Assembly (NCBI GenBank): GCA_038750655.1
Contig: JBCDGZ010000101.1
Location: forward strand, 1-29,739
Length of the DNA stretch: 29,739 nt
Direction of reading: 5' to 3'
DNA from: JBCDGZ01 sp038750655
GTDB lineage: Bacteria; Bacteroidota; Bacteroidia; Chitinophagales; Saprospiraceae
The position numbers and the translations under genes are program-made. Shown piece by piece: positions 1 through 7,546 of the stretch. How positions within the stretch are numbered: the first letter of the stretch is position 1; every line of letters begins with the position of its first letter. The notes beneath the pieces were generated by a model. The model searched no databases and was not told the origin of the DNA. It saw nothing but the letters and a program-made list of their open reading frames with translations.

Positions 1-842
1 ACCAGAATCTCTATATATTTTAGATCGTATTCATGGTCGCTTTTACCTCCTTCATCGCCGGCCATTTCTTTTAGCGTCGACAGAATTTCAGTCTTGGTAA
101 CATCGGATAAAACGCCGATGACAAAACCCTCAAAGAAGAAATTTTCCGGAGGAATATATTTTATCCACAGTTCTGGATCATCCAGATTATTGAGTAATCG
201 ATGGATTTGCTGCGTACTTAGTTTCTTCAAAGGCTTTAGGGCCTTAGCCTCTAGATAGTCGAGTTGAATATTAAACTTAAAGTGCCGCTCTGTTTTTGTT
301 ACCCGATCTCGAAGGGTCATCCCTTCGGAAGAATAAATATCCACGTTCTGGCCATAAAATGTATTGAGCACAATTGCACCGGCCAATAAGATATTTTGCA
401 TTCCTCCATTGTGCATGAACTTCTCAGAACTCACTTTTACCTCCCAATTTTCATTAGCGAGCAATACTAAAAAATCGTCAGTTTGAAAGCGAAAGTCATT
501 GCTCTCGAAAGGGCCTTTGATAAAACCCATTTGATCCTTAAAGAAAAAGGAAGGAAACATATGAACCATCAATGTGTCAAGATCTCCCTGCTCGGAGAGG
601 GCTTCCCAGCTCATCTCTCTCAGTTTGGCTTCTACCCCTTCTAAATGGATAACTGCATGGTCTAGAGGATCATTTTTCAATAGTGCATTCTTCCTCTTGA
701 ATTCCTTAATCAAGGTAGAAATGCTGAACCTCGCCTGGTAGGGCGATAGCACATCTTGTTCCATACGCGCACGAAATTCAGTCAGCGCGATATAATCACC
801 ACTAAAGGTAGGAATGAGGTTGTCTGTAAGTGAGTTATCCAT
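1..842 (-). CDS. Hypothetical protein, 3' part cut by window edge
   Basis: An uninterrupted reading frame of 280 codons runs from an ATG at 842 on the minus strand to the left edge, so the C-terminus is missing. The protein starts MDNSLTDNLIPTFSGDY and is soluble-looking, with no signal peptide or membrane segment. It is rich in charged residues, with an aromatic stretch ENFFFEGFVIGVL near residues 233-243. It begins 12 bases after the paaZ stop on the same strand, so the two may share a transcript. I do not recognise it with certainty. The layout faintly recalls the N-terminal parts of large Bacteroidota proteins that carry a C-terminal GAF domain, but that part would lie outside the window. 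Existence of the gene is well supported by open frame and codon use; function is unknown. Confidence 0.75.
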   Translation of the reverse strand, partial: MDNSLTDNLIPTFSGDYIALTEFRARMEQDVLSPYQARFSISTLIKEFKRKNALLKNDPLDHAVIHLEGVEAKLREMSWEALSEQGDLDTLMVHMFPSFFFKDQMGFIKGPFESNDFRFQTDDFLVLLANENWEVKVSSEKFMHNGGMQNILLAGAIVLNTFYGQNVDIYSSEGMTLRDRVTKTERHFKFNIQLDYLEAKALKPLKKLSTQQIHRLLNNLDDPELWIKYIPPENFFFEGFVIGVLSDVTKTEILSTLKEMAGDEGGKSDHEYDLKYIEIL

Positions 843-854
843 TTCATTTAGGTT

Positions 855-3347
855 TTAAAGCAGGTCAAACTGCTCAAAGTGATGGTGAAAGTGTTTGCGA
901 TTCACTAAATCCCAGAGTTCTTTATCCAATGGTCCAAAAACGGCATTATTGTGTTCCGCCTCAGGGTTTTCTTTGTAATACGCTTGGTAGGCATCGAAGG
1001 CTTCCAATAAGGCTTGCTTGGCATCGGCTAGGCTGCTGTAGCGCAAGTCCTCCAATTCTCCTTTTTTCATCATGGGATGTTCCACAAATCGGGGCATTGG
1101 GCGGTAGTTGTAGAGGGACTCCTGGTATCTTTCGATCCGATCTTCCGGCGTCACGACCTTGGTTGCTGCCACGCCAGTTGCCAGCTGGAATTGGTATTCT
1201 AGGTGCTCAATCATGTGCTGCGGAGCCATCATTCCCCAGCTTGGCCGCCGATCCGCGCTTAGCTTGCCAATGGCCTTTTCGATATTACTGCGGGTAAAAT
1301 CGTAGAAAGGACATTTCTTTTGTACCAGCGTCAAAATGGTCGCAATGGCCACCAGCTCTTCGTCCTGATCAAAGACTTCGACATACCATTTCACCACACC
1401 CGCCGGAAACTCCCGACCTTTGGTATCGCGGTCTACTCGCTCCTTACAGGTAAGCCGTACTTGCAGGGTATCATGGTGATAAACGGGCCGTAGAAATCGG
1501 CATTCCTCTAGGCCATAGTTGGCGGCCACTGGCCCCTTATTGGGATAGACAAACAAGCCTGCGGCCGCTGCCAGAATGAAATAGCCGTGCGCCGCCCGCT
1601 TCTCAAAGATGGTACCGCCGAGGGAGGTAATATCGGTATGGGCATAAAAATGATCCCAGGTCAAGTTGGCAAAATTGATGATGTCGCTGTCGGTCATGGT
1701 CCGCTTGTGGGTGAGCAGCGACATTCCAGGCTCAATATCTTCGAAGTGATACTGGAAAGGATGTTTCGGACTTTCTTTGTACTTGGCCCCCGGTTGATAG
1801 ATGCCCGTAATGGCAGTGATGGTCGTCGGCGTACCCTGAATAGCGCAGCGCTGCAAATAGTGCTTCACCCCACGCATTCCGCCCATCTCTTCGCCGCCGC
1901 CGGCCCGACCCGGCCCACCGTGCACCAGCGTCGGTAGCGGAGACCCATGCCCCGTACTGCGCTTCGCGCTCTCGCGGTTGATTACCAAAATCCGGCCGTG
2001 GTGGCTGGCCGCCCCGATGACAAAATCTCGTGCAATCCGATCATCATAGGTCGAGATCGAGCAGCACAGCGACCCCATGCCCATCTTAGCTAGCTGAATG
2101 GCATCGCTCAAGTCTTTGTAGGGAACAATGGTGCTGACCGGCCCAAAGGCTTCGACATTGTGCACCGCTGTGTTCGTATGTGGATCTTTTTCCAAAAGTA
2201 AAATCGGACTCAAAAAGGCTCCCTTACTGGCATCTGCGCCCAACACATCGACCTTATCCAAATCTCCGTAGACAATCTCTGCCGTCTGCGCCAGCTCGCG
2301 CACCCGATCGCGCACCTCCGTCACCTGATCCCGACTGGCCAGGGCTCCCATTCTGACTTCCTTGCGGCTCGGATCGCCGATGGCCACCTTTGACAGGGCT
2401 TTCCCCAACGCAATCTGTACATCTTCGACCAGCGCCTCCGGTACAATGACCCGACGAATGGCCGTACATTTCTGCCCACATTTGACCGTCATTTCCCGGC
2501 GCACCTCGCGGATGAAGAGATCGAACTCCGCAGTGCCCGGAACGGCATCTTCACCGAGGACGGAGCAGTTGAGGGAGTCCGCTTCCATATTGAAAGGAAC
2601 GGCCTCATTGATGATCCGAGGGTTGCCTTTGAGTAGGCGGCCGGTGGTGGCGGAGCCGGTGAAGGTGACGACGTCTTGGGATTCTACAGTATCGAGGATG
2701 GTGCGGGCGGAGCCACAGATCAGCTGTAGAGCGCCTTCAGGCAAGATGCCGGAGGCGATGATCTCGCGGGCTACGGCCTCAGTGAGGAAGGAGGTGGAGG
2801 TGGCCGGTTTGACGACAGCCGGTACGCCGGCCATCCAGTTGACCGCACATTTTTCCAGCATTCCCCAAACTGGGAAGTTATAGGCATTGATATGGATCGC
2901 TACGCCTTCTTTAGGGACCATGATGTGGTGCCCCATGAAATTGCCTCCTCTGGACAGATCGATGGCATCACCGTCGACGTGGAAGCTTTGGAAGGGGAAG
3001 TTGCGGCGCAGGGAGGCATTGGCGAAGAGATTCCCAAAGCCGCCTTCGATGTCGATCCAGCTGTCGGCGCGGGTGGCGCCGGTGCGGTAGCTGATTTCGT
3101 AGAACTGCTCTTTACGCTTGGTGAGGTAGAGGGCTAATTTTTTGAGCATCAAGCCTCGTTCCTGAAAGGTCATTTTTCGCAGCTTCGGCCCGCCGACGCG
3201 GCGGCCATAGTCCAGAATATCTCCAAAGTCCAACCCCTTAGTAGAAGCGTGGTGGATGACCTCGCCGGTTACGGCATTGTAGATGGCTTGGCCTTCGCCA
3301 GCCCCATTTACCCATTCTCCTTTTACGTAGTTACCCAGTTTATTCAT
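855..3347 (-). CDS. paaZ: PaaZ: oxepin-CoA hydrolase / semialdehyde dehydrogenase, with extra DUF1569 domain
   Basis: In aerobic phenylacetate breakdown PaaZ opens the oxepin-CoA ring with its MaoC-type hydratase domain, then oxidises the resulting aldehyde with NADP+ in its ALDH domain. The ALDH part is about residues 1-530, with the catalytic Cys in GQKCTA (about 294) and the general-base Glu in NMEADS (about 255). The hydratase part is about 540-685, with D565 and H570 in WDHFYAH, matching E. coli D561/H566 with a four-residue offset. At 830 aa it is about 150 residues longer than E. coli PaaZ (681). The surplus, about residues 690-830, looks like a DUF1569/DinB-like domain, with MIEHLEYQ near 713 and the final HFHHHFEQF motif. 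No other paa gene is in the window. The ATG at 3347 gives the usual family N-terminus. The identity is firm; the role of the added domain is unknown. Confidence 0.93.
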   Translation of the reverse strand: MNKLGNYVKGEWVNGAGEGQAIYNAVTGEVIHHASTKGLDFGDILDYGRRVGGPKLRKMTFQERGLMLKKLALYLTKRKEQFYEISYRTGATRADSWIDIEGGFGNLFANASLRRNFPFQSFHVDGDAIDLSRGGNFMGHHIMVPKEGVAIHINAYNFPVWGMLEKCAVNWMAGVPAVVKPATSTSFLTEAVAREIIASGILPEGALQLICGSARTILDTVESQDVVTFTGSATTGRLLKGNPRIINEAVPFNMEADSLNCSVLGEDAVPGTAEFDLFIREVRREMTVKCGQKCTAIRRVIVPEALVEDVQIALGKALSKVAIGDPSRKEVRMGALASRDQVTEVRDRVRELAQTAEIVYGDLDKVDVLGADASKGAFLSPILLLEKDPHTNTAVHNVEAFGPVSTIVPYKDLSDAIQLAKMGMGSLCCSISTYDDRIARDFVIGAASHHGRILVINRESAKRSTGHGSPLPTLVHGGPGRAGGGEEMGGMRGVKHYLQRCAIQGTPTTITAITGIYQPGAKYKESPKHPFQYHFEDIEPGMSLLTHKRTMTDSDIINFANLTWDHFYAHTDITSLGGTIFEKRAAHGYFILAAAAGLFVYPNKGPVAANYGLEECRFLRPVYHHDTLQVRLTCKERVDRDTKGREFPAGVVKWYVEVFDQDEELVAIATILTLVQKKCPFYDFTRSNIEKAIGKLSADRRPSWGMMAPQHMIEHLEYQFQLATGVAATKVVTPEDRIERYQESLYNYRPMPRFVEHPMMKKGELEDLRYSSLADAKQALLEAFDAYQAYYKENPEAEHNNAVFGPLDKELWDLVNRKHFHHHFEQFDLL

Positions 3348-3366
3348 AATTTGTAGTCACTATTGA

Positions 3367-3474
3367 TTAATTCAAGTTGCGATTCTCTATTAAAGATTCA
3401 AAGCGTCAGATATTTGAGTCACCACCTCGTGGTTCACAAAATCTTCCTTCATGAATCTCGTTCATCGCACCTTG
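3367..3474. repeat. Dispersed palindromic repeat, copy 1
   Basis: This stretch closely matches 11022-11115 along nearly its whole length, for example the shared blocks TTAATTCAAGTTG, TCAGATATTTGAG, ACAAAATCTTCCTT and GAATCTCGTTCATC. The ends are inverted: CAAGTTGCGA at the left against TCGCACCTTG at the right, one mismatch. Inside, copy 1 has an extra palindrome ACCAC-CTC-GTGGT at 3421-3433 that copy 2 lacks. It lies 20 bases upstream of the paaZ start. No transposase is present, so a non-autonomous element such as a MITE or a REP-like unit fits best. Confidence 0.8.
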
Positions 3475-3645
3475 AGGTGGTTAGGAATTGTTTTTATATA
3501 GAACGCTTGAAGACGATTTTAGTTATTCGAATTCGCCTCCGAAAGATACAATAATAGCGGCCTGGAATTAAATAAAGGGGGTAAAACTTGCGCCTGGTGT
3601 TCATCTTAAGTTGATCCAATTCCACGAGAACTAAAAATAATTCTC

Positions 3646-3653
3646 TACCTTTG
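3646..3653 (+). promoter_or_regulatory. Bacteroidota -7 promoter box
   Basis: TACCTTTG matches the Bacteroidota -7 consensus TAnnTTTG and lies just before the first conserved stem of the cobalamin riboswitch. No good TTTG -33 element stands 19 bases upstream, so the promoter is called on the -7 box and its position only. Confidence 0.55.
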
Positions 3654-3659
3654 TGGCGT

Positions 3660-3857
3660 ATTTGGTGAACTGCCTAATTCGCAGTTCTAAAAGGGAATCC
3701 GGTGCAAATCCGGAGCAGTCCCCGCTGCTGTAAGCTCCTAAAAAAGCTTTCGATAATAAAGTCACTGTCCGCAAGGGATGGGAAGGCATCGAAAGTGGAG
3801 TAAGCCAGAATACCTGCCAGTACCGATTGATTCATGCGCGCTTTCGGAGGAAAAGCC
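3660..3857 (+). promoter_or_regulatory. Cobalamin riboswitch (B12 element) 1
   Basis: The conserved parts of the adenosylcobalamin-class aptamer appear in order. There is a 7-bp hairpin GAACTGC/GCAGTTC, then GGGAATCCGGTGCAAATCC, then GCAGTCCCCGCTGCTGTAA. GTCACTG with GGGAAGGC follows, and then the B12 box AGCCAGAATACCTGCC at 3803-3818. A last hairpin GCTTT/AAAGC at 3840-3856 has GGAGG in its loop. Excess intracellular B12 should switch off the downstream gene; the intrinsic terminator at 3879-3920 gives a clear means. Confidence 0.95.
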
Positions 3858-3878
3858 GGGAATAGAACGCTACACTTT

Positions 3879-3920
3879 CAGCCAGGATGGCCACATGGGC
3901 CTATCATTGGCTGTATTTTT
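3879..3920 (+). terminator. Intrinsic terminator, expression platform of riboswitch 1
   Basis: An inverted repeat pairs CAGCCA (3879-3884) with TGGCTG (3908-3913) and GATGGCC (3886-3892) with GGCC-T-ATC (3898-3905), leaving a five-base loop, and is followed by TATTTTT. It sits 22 bases after the aptamer and 85 bases before the gene start, the right place for ligand-controlled early termination. The competing antiterminator was not worked out. Confidence 0.7.
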
Positions 3921-4004
3921 CATTTGTTGTTTTGCGTATTCCCCTTCTCCGCCTTCGGCTCGCCTCATTTATTCACCTTATTCTTTAATTTCAAAACAAC
4001 TGTA

Positions 4005-4979
4005 ATGAAAAGAACCTTTACCCTCCTCATCCTTTGCTTTAGCCTCTTTAGCTTGCAGGCACAAACCACGGCCGACTTCGAAGATTTTACCATCGATGTC
4101 GATACCTTCCTTAACGGGAGTGATATGAGCGGTGGATTTCGCGCGGGCAATCTCTTTTTGCCTAATGATTTCAACCCAACCTATGGCTCCTGGCAAGGCT
4201 GGGCCATTTCTAACACTACCGATGTCACCACCCCCGGATTTATGAACCAGTACAGCTCGATCAGCGGCGGAGGTAATAATGGCTCTTCTAACTACGCAGT
4301 AACTTTTGCCTTCAGTGGTGGGAAGATTCTTTTGCAAGGAGATGCCTTGGGCGGTGGCTTCGATGGTTTTTTCATCAATAATGGCACCTACGGTTACCTC
4401 AGTATGAAAGAAGGGGATAGTGTTGGCAAGAAATTCGGCGGGGTTACTGGCGATGATCCAGATTTTCTTTTGGTGACTTTCAAAAAGTTCCTCAACGGAG
4501 AGCTGAGTACCGATAGTGTCAATTTCTACCTGGCCGATTACCGCTTTAGTGATAACAGCATGGATTATATTGTTGATGAGTGGACTTATCTGGATTTGAG
4601 TTCCCTGGGGGATATGGACAGCCTATCCTATTCTTTCAGTGGGAGCGATATAGGGATGTTTGGCTTAAATACGCCGGCTTATTTTTGTATGGATGATGCG
4701 ACAACTGCGGATATGAGCACTTCGCTCGAAGGGCCTTTAGAGCGTCTGGAACTTAGCATTTTCCCCAATCCTACCTCTGACTTCCTGCTCTTCGACTGGC
4801 GAGAGCTGCCCGACGGTCAACTCAAAATTACCGATCTGCACGGCCGTCAGCTCACTGCTCAGAACTTGCAGCAGGGCAGAAATCGCATTAATGTAGGGGA
4901 CTGGCCAGCAGGAACTTACGTGCTTTGGATTCAAACGGAAAAAGAGTGGGGGAGTAGCCTCTTCACGGTACAACGCTAG
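4005..4979 (+). CDS. Secreted DUF4465 protein with T9SS sorting domain, candidate cobalamin-binding surface protein
   Basis: The 324-aa product starts with a clean signal peptide (MKRTFTLLILCFSLFSLQAQ). The middle, with GWAISNTTD, GGGNNGSSNYAV and a Gly/Asp-rich beta pattern, fits the DUF4465 family. The last 80 or so residues (LSIFPNPTSDFLLFDW ... AGTYVLWIQ) are a type A T9SS sorting domain, so the protein should be exported through the type IX system and held on or released from the surface. DUF4465 proteins recur behind B12 riboswitches in Bacteroidota, and to my recollection the family includes BtuH-type cobalamin-binding proteins of gut Bacteroides. B12 capture is therefore inferred from family and riboswitch. 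The frame stays open back to an ATG at 3834, but that ATG lies inside the riboswitch, so 4005 is preferred. Confidence 0.85.
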   Translation: MKRTFTLLILCFSLFSLQAQTTADFEDFTIDVDTFLNGSDMSGGFRAGNLFLPNDFNPTYGSWQGWAISNTTDVTTPGFMNQYSSISGGGNNGSSNYAVTFAFSGGKILLQGDALGGGFDGFFINNGTYGYLSMKEGDSVGKKFGGVTGDDPDFLLVTFKKFLNGELSTDSVNFYLADYRFSDNSMDYIVDEWTYLDLSSLGDMDSLSYSFSGSDIGMFGLNTPAYFCMDDATTADMSTSLEGPLERLELSIFPNPTSDFLLFDWRELPDGQLKITDLHGRQLTAQNLQQGRNRINVGDWPAGTYVLWIQTEKEWGSSLFTVQR

Positions 4980-5671
4980 TGACACATCGGCTGGAAGTTG
5001 GTGCTTTCCCAGAAGCGCAGCTCTACCGGAATGTCCAACAGGAAGCCTCGATAGATTAAAAAGATACCAAAGATGGCCAGTCCGTAGGGGATGGCTTGCC
5101 GGAAGCGGGCAAGCCATCGCTGCGGGCGGTAGCTGGCCAGCATCAGGGCGAAGAGCAGGGGCAGCGTGCCCAGGCCGAAGAGCGCCATATAGGCTGCACC
5201 CGCCCAGGCACTGCTGGTGCTGATGGAGCCTGCCAGGGCCACGTAGACGAGCCCGCAGGGCAGTAGGCCGTTCAAAGCACCGATGCCGAAGGCAGAGGAG
5301 GAACTGTCAATCGACAAGGCTCTGGATAGTCTGGTTTTGACTTTTTGAATGAAGGAGCGGTAATAGGGCTGCTTGAGAAGTTGTTGCTCTAAAGAAATAG
5401 AGAAAATAGCACTGCCCAACAGGGCCACCCCCAGCAAAATACTGAATAGGTTCTGATAACCGGACAAGGCAATTCCCCAACCCATCAACCCAAAGAAAAG
5501 CCCCATCAGCGCATAAGTGCTGACACGCCCCAGGTGGTACAGCAAGGCTTGGAGGACCACCGACTTTCGCTCACGAGCCGTCAGCGGCAAAGCCATGACA
5601 ACCGGCCCGCACATGCTTACACAGTGCAGACTGCCTCCTAAACCCAAAAGAAATGCGGTCCACAGAAACAT
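4976..5671 (-). CDS. TauE/SafE-like membrane protein, last gene of the cbb3 operon
   Basis: A 231-aa polytopic membrane protein beginning MFLWTAFLLGLGGSLHCVSM, the Cys-containing GSLHCxxMCGP signature of the sulfite-exporter TauE/SafE / DsbD_2-type family found in cbb3 oxidase clusters of many Bacteroidota. A second conserved segment, GALNGLLPCGLVY, is present. The family is linked to cbb3 assembly or to copper or redox supply, but the exact substrate is not settled. The start ATG at 5671 directly abuts the ccoH stop (5672). The stop lies in the same CTAG as the stop of the convergent DUF4465 gene, so the two genes overlap by four bases. Confidence 0.85.
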   Translation of the reverse strand: MFLWTAFLLGLGGSLHCVSMCGPVVMALPLTARERKSVVLQALLYHLGRVSTYALMGLFFGLMGWGIALSGYQNLFSILLGVALLGSAIFSISLEQQLLKQPYYRSFIQKVKTRLSRALSIDSSSSAFGIGALNGLLPCGLVYVALAGSISTSSAWAGAAYMALFGLGTLPLLFALMLASYRPQRWLARFRQAIPYGLAIFGIFLIYRGFLLDIPVELRFWESTNFQPMCH

Positions 5672-6112
5672 CTAGAGCACAATTTCACTGGTTTTAAAAT
5701 AGGTGTTGCCCCCAGCAGTCCAGTCGACTTTAATGGTCCAGCGGCCGGTCTGAACCTCACGAGTAGAAACGCGCATGGTGTACTGCTCATCCAGGTTGAT
5801 GGCCTTAGTGAAGTCAAGCTTACTGGTGGAGGGGCGGAAAAATAAGACCTGTCCTTCAACGTCTTTCATAGCTTCGGGGAAATGTAAAATGATTTCCCCC
5901 TGTCGTCCATCATAACGAATTTGTAATTCCTCTTTTAGCGACAAATTATTTTCCATTTTGTCGTAGTGTTGCTGGTACTTTAAGTCCTGTTCATAGTAGT
6001 TGTCCATAACCAGGCTGTGGTCATAATCGCGGGTTTTAAAAACGAAGTACAGTAATACGACCATAAAGGAAGTATAGAAAATAGCGATACTAATGCCCCA
6101 ATTGATTTTCAT
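5672..6112 (-). CDS. ccoH: CcoH/FixH, cbb3 oxidase assembly protein
   Basis: A 146-aa protein with one N-terminal membrane anchor (ISIAIFYTSFMVVLLYFVF) and the FixH signature DYDHSLVMDNYYEQDLKYQ right after it, followed by a periplasmic beta domain ending TGRWTIKVDWTAGGNTYF. FixH/CcoH is needed for stable cbb3 oxidase in other bacteria and is thought to contact the assembling complex. It follows ccoG with a seven-base gap and precedes the TauE/SafE gene with none, so it belongs to the same transcript. Confidence 0.92.
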   Translation of the reverse strand: MKINWGISIAIFYTSFMVVLLYFVFKTRDYDHSLVMDNYYEQDLKYQQHYDKMENNLSLKEELQIRYDGRQGEIILHFPEAMKDVEGQVLFFRPSTSKLDFTKAINLDEQYTMRVSTREVQTGRWTIKVDWTAGGNTYFKTSEIVL

Positions 6113-6119
6113 ATCTTAC

Positions 6120-7538
6120 TCATTTTACAGGTCCCAAAAAATTAGTTTTGACTTCATCGATCAGCTCACCGGCGGAGTAGACTTCCACGCGTATCTTGGT
6201 CTTTCGGTTGTCCAGGGCCGCTGGGGGTAAATCGATGAAGAGCGCTCCCTCGGTTATATCGTCCTTTTGGGCAACGGGAGCTTTGCCGACTAGGCGAATC
6301 TTGCCCTCGATGCCGACCAGTCGGAATTCGATCGGCATTTCTTTCGTGGTTTTATTGATAATTTGATAATTGTACAAATTGCTGATGTCCCCTTGCTCTG
6401 TCTGCTGATAAAGCATTCCGGGGGTGCGGAGTAGCAGGGTTTCTACATCGCTGCGACCAACCAACAGGACAATTTGAATGACCAGCAGTACGGCCAATAC
6501 GGCGGTGTAGGCAATGACACGGGGTGTAAAGATTTTTCTGATGCCCTGCTTAATCCCATTGTAGCTGTCATAGCGGATCAACTCTTTGGGGCGTCCGATT
6601 TTTTCCATCACCTCATCACAGGCATCCATACAAGCGGTGCAATTGACGCATTCCAGTTGTACACCATCTCGAATATCGATCCCAGTAGGGCAGACCTGCA
6701 CACAGAGCTTACAATCAATACAATCCCCCAAAATCAACTCTTTCGCAGAGGGCAGCGCCTGCTTTTTTCTTTTCATCTTCCCCCGAGGCTCTCCCCGTAC
6801 AAAATCGTAATAAACGGCAATCGAGTTTTTATCCAGCAAAACCCCCTGTAAGCGGCCGTAGGGGCAGATGGTTACACAAACCTGCTCCCGCATATAGGAG
6901 AACACGAAGTAAAAGGCAAAGGAGAACAATACCATCGCTGTGAAGCCCGAGAGGTGCTGGTCAATGGGCTCGCTGATAATGGTAAAGACCTCATCGATTC
7001 CGATGATGTAGGCCAGAAAAGTATTGGCCACTAGTATAGCGATGGTGAAAAATATCAGCTGTTTGCTTCCCTTTTTGATGATCTTATCGGTATTCCAGGG
7101 TGCTTTATTTAAGCGTTTCTGCGCATTGGCATCTCCTTCGATCCAGTATTCAATTCGTCGGAAAACCATCTCCATAAAAATGGTCTGCGGGCAGACCCAG
7201 CCACAGAAAAGACGGCCGAATACAACGGTGAAAAGGGCGATGAAAATGATGAAAATCAGCATTCCAAATACGAACAGATGGAAATCCTGCGGGGTAAAGT
7301 GAAGCCCGAAGATAATGAACCTACGCTCCAGAATATTAAAGAGTAGTAGTGGATAGCCTCCGACTTTAATGAAGGGCATCCCGAAGAGAAAAAGCAAGAG
7401 GCCGTAGCTGACGTATTTGCGCCACTCGTAATAAGGCCCCTTGGGCTTTTTAGGATGCAACCATATCCGCCGCCCTTGGGCGTCAATGGTGGCCACCTTA
7501 TCTCTATATTGTTCAGTATCTACGATGGGTACTTGCAT
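6120..7538 (-). CDS. ccoG: CcoG/FixG (RdxA) polyferredoxin, cbb3 assembly
   Basis: A 472-aa membrane iron-sulfur protein. After a cytosolic N-terminus come membrane helices interleaved with the NapH/FixG motifs GRLFCGWVCPQTIFME and CVTICPYGRLQGVL. Two [4Fe-4S] ferredoxin motifs follow, CIDCKLCVQVCPTGID and CVNCTACMDACD. One more helix and a C-terminal beta domain of the FixG type complete it. CcoG is reported to reduce copper ions during cbb3 maturation. It lies between ccoP (eight-base gap) and ccoH, the usual fixGH order. All Cys ligands that I can check are intact. Confidence 0.95.
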   Translation of the reverse strand: MQVPIVDTEQYRDKVATIDAQGRRIWLHPKKPKGPYYEWRKYVSYGLLLFLFGMPFIKVGGYPLLLFNILERRFIIFGLHFTPQDFHLFVFGMLIFIIFIALFTVVFGRLFCGWVCPQTIFMEMVFRRIEYWIEGDANAQKRLNKAPWNTDKIIKKGSKQLIFFTIAILVANTFLAYIIGIDEVFTIISEPIDQHLSGFTAMVLFSFAFYFVFSYMREQVCVTICPYGRLQGVLLDKNSIAVYYDFVRGEPRGKMKRKKQALPSAKELILGDCIDCKLCVQVCPTGIDIRDGVQLECVNCTACMDACDEVMEKIGRPKELIRYDSYNGIKQGIRKIFTPRVIAYTAVLAVLLVIQIVLLVGRSDVETLLLRTPGMLYQQTEQGDISNLYNYQIINKTTKEMPIEFRLVGIEGKIRLVGKAPVAQKDDITEGALFIDLPPAALDNRKTKIRVEVYSAGELIDEVKTNFLGPVK

Positions 7539-7546
7539 GCCTAATT

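Noticed and set aside
3363..3554. Plus-strand open frame of 63 codons
   Set aside because: It lies mostly in palindromic repeat copy 1, has no recognisable protein pattern, and the matching repeat copy 2 does not keep the frame.
3834..4004. Upstream in-frame extension of the DUF4465 gene
   Set aside because: The ATG at 3834 is inside the riboswitch and the extension passes through the terminator; ATG 4005 gives a clean signal peptide.
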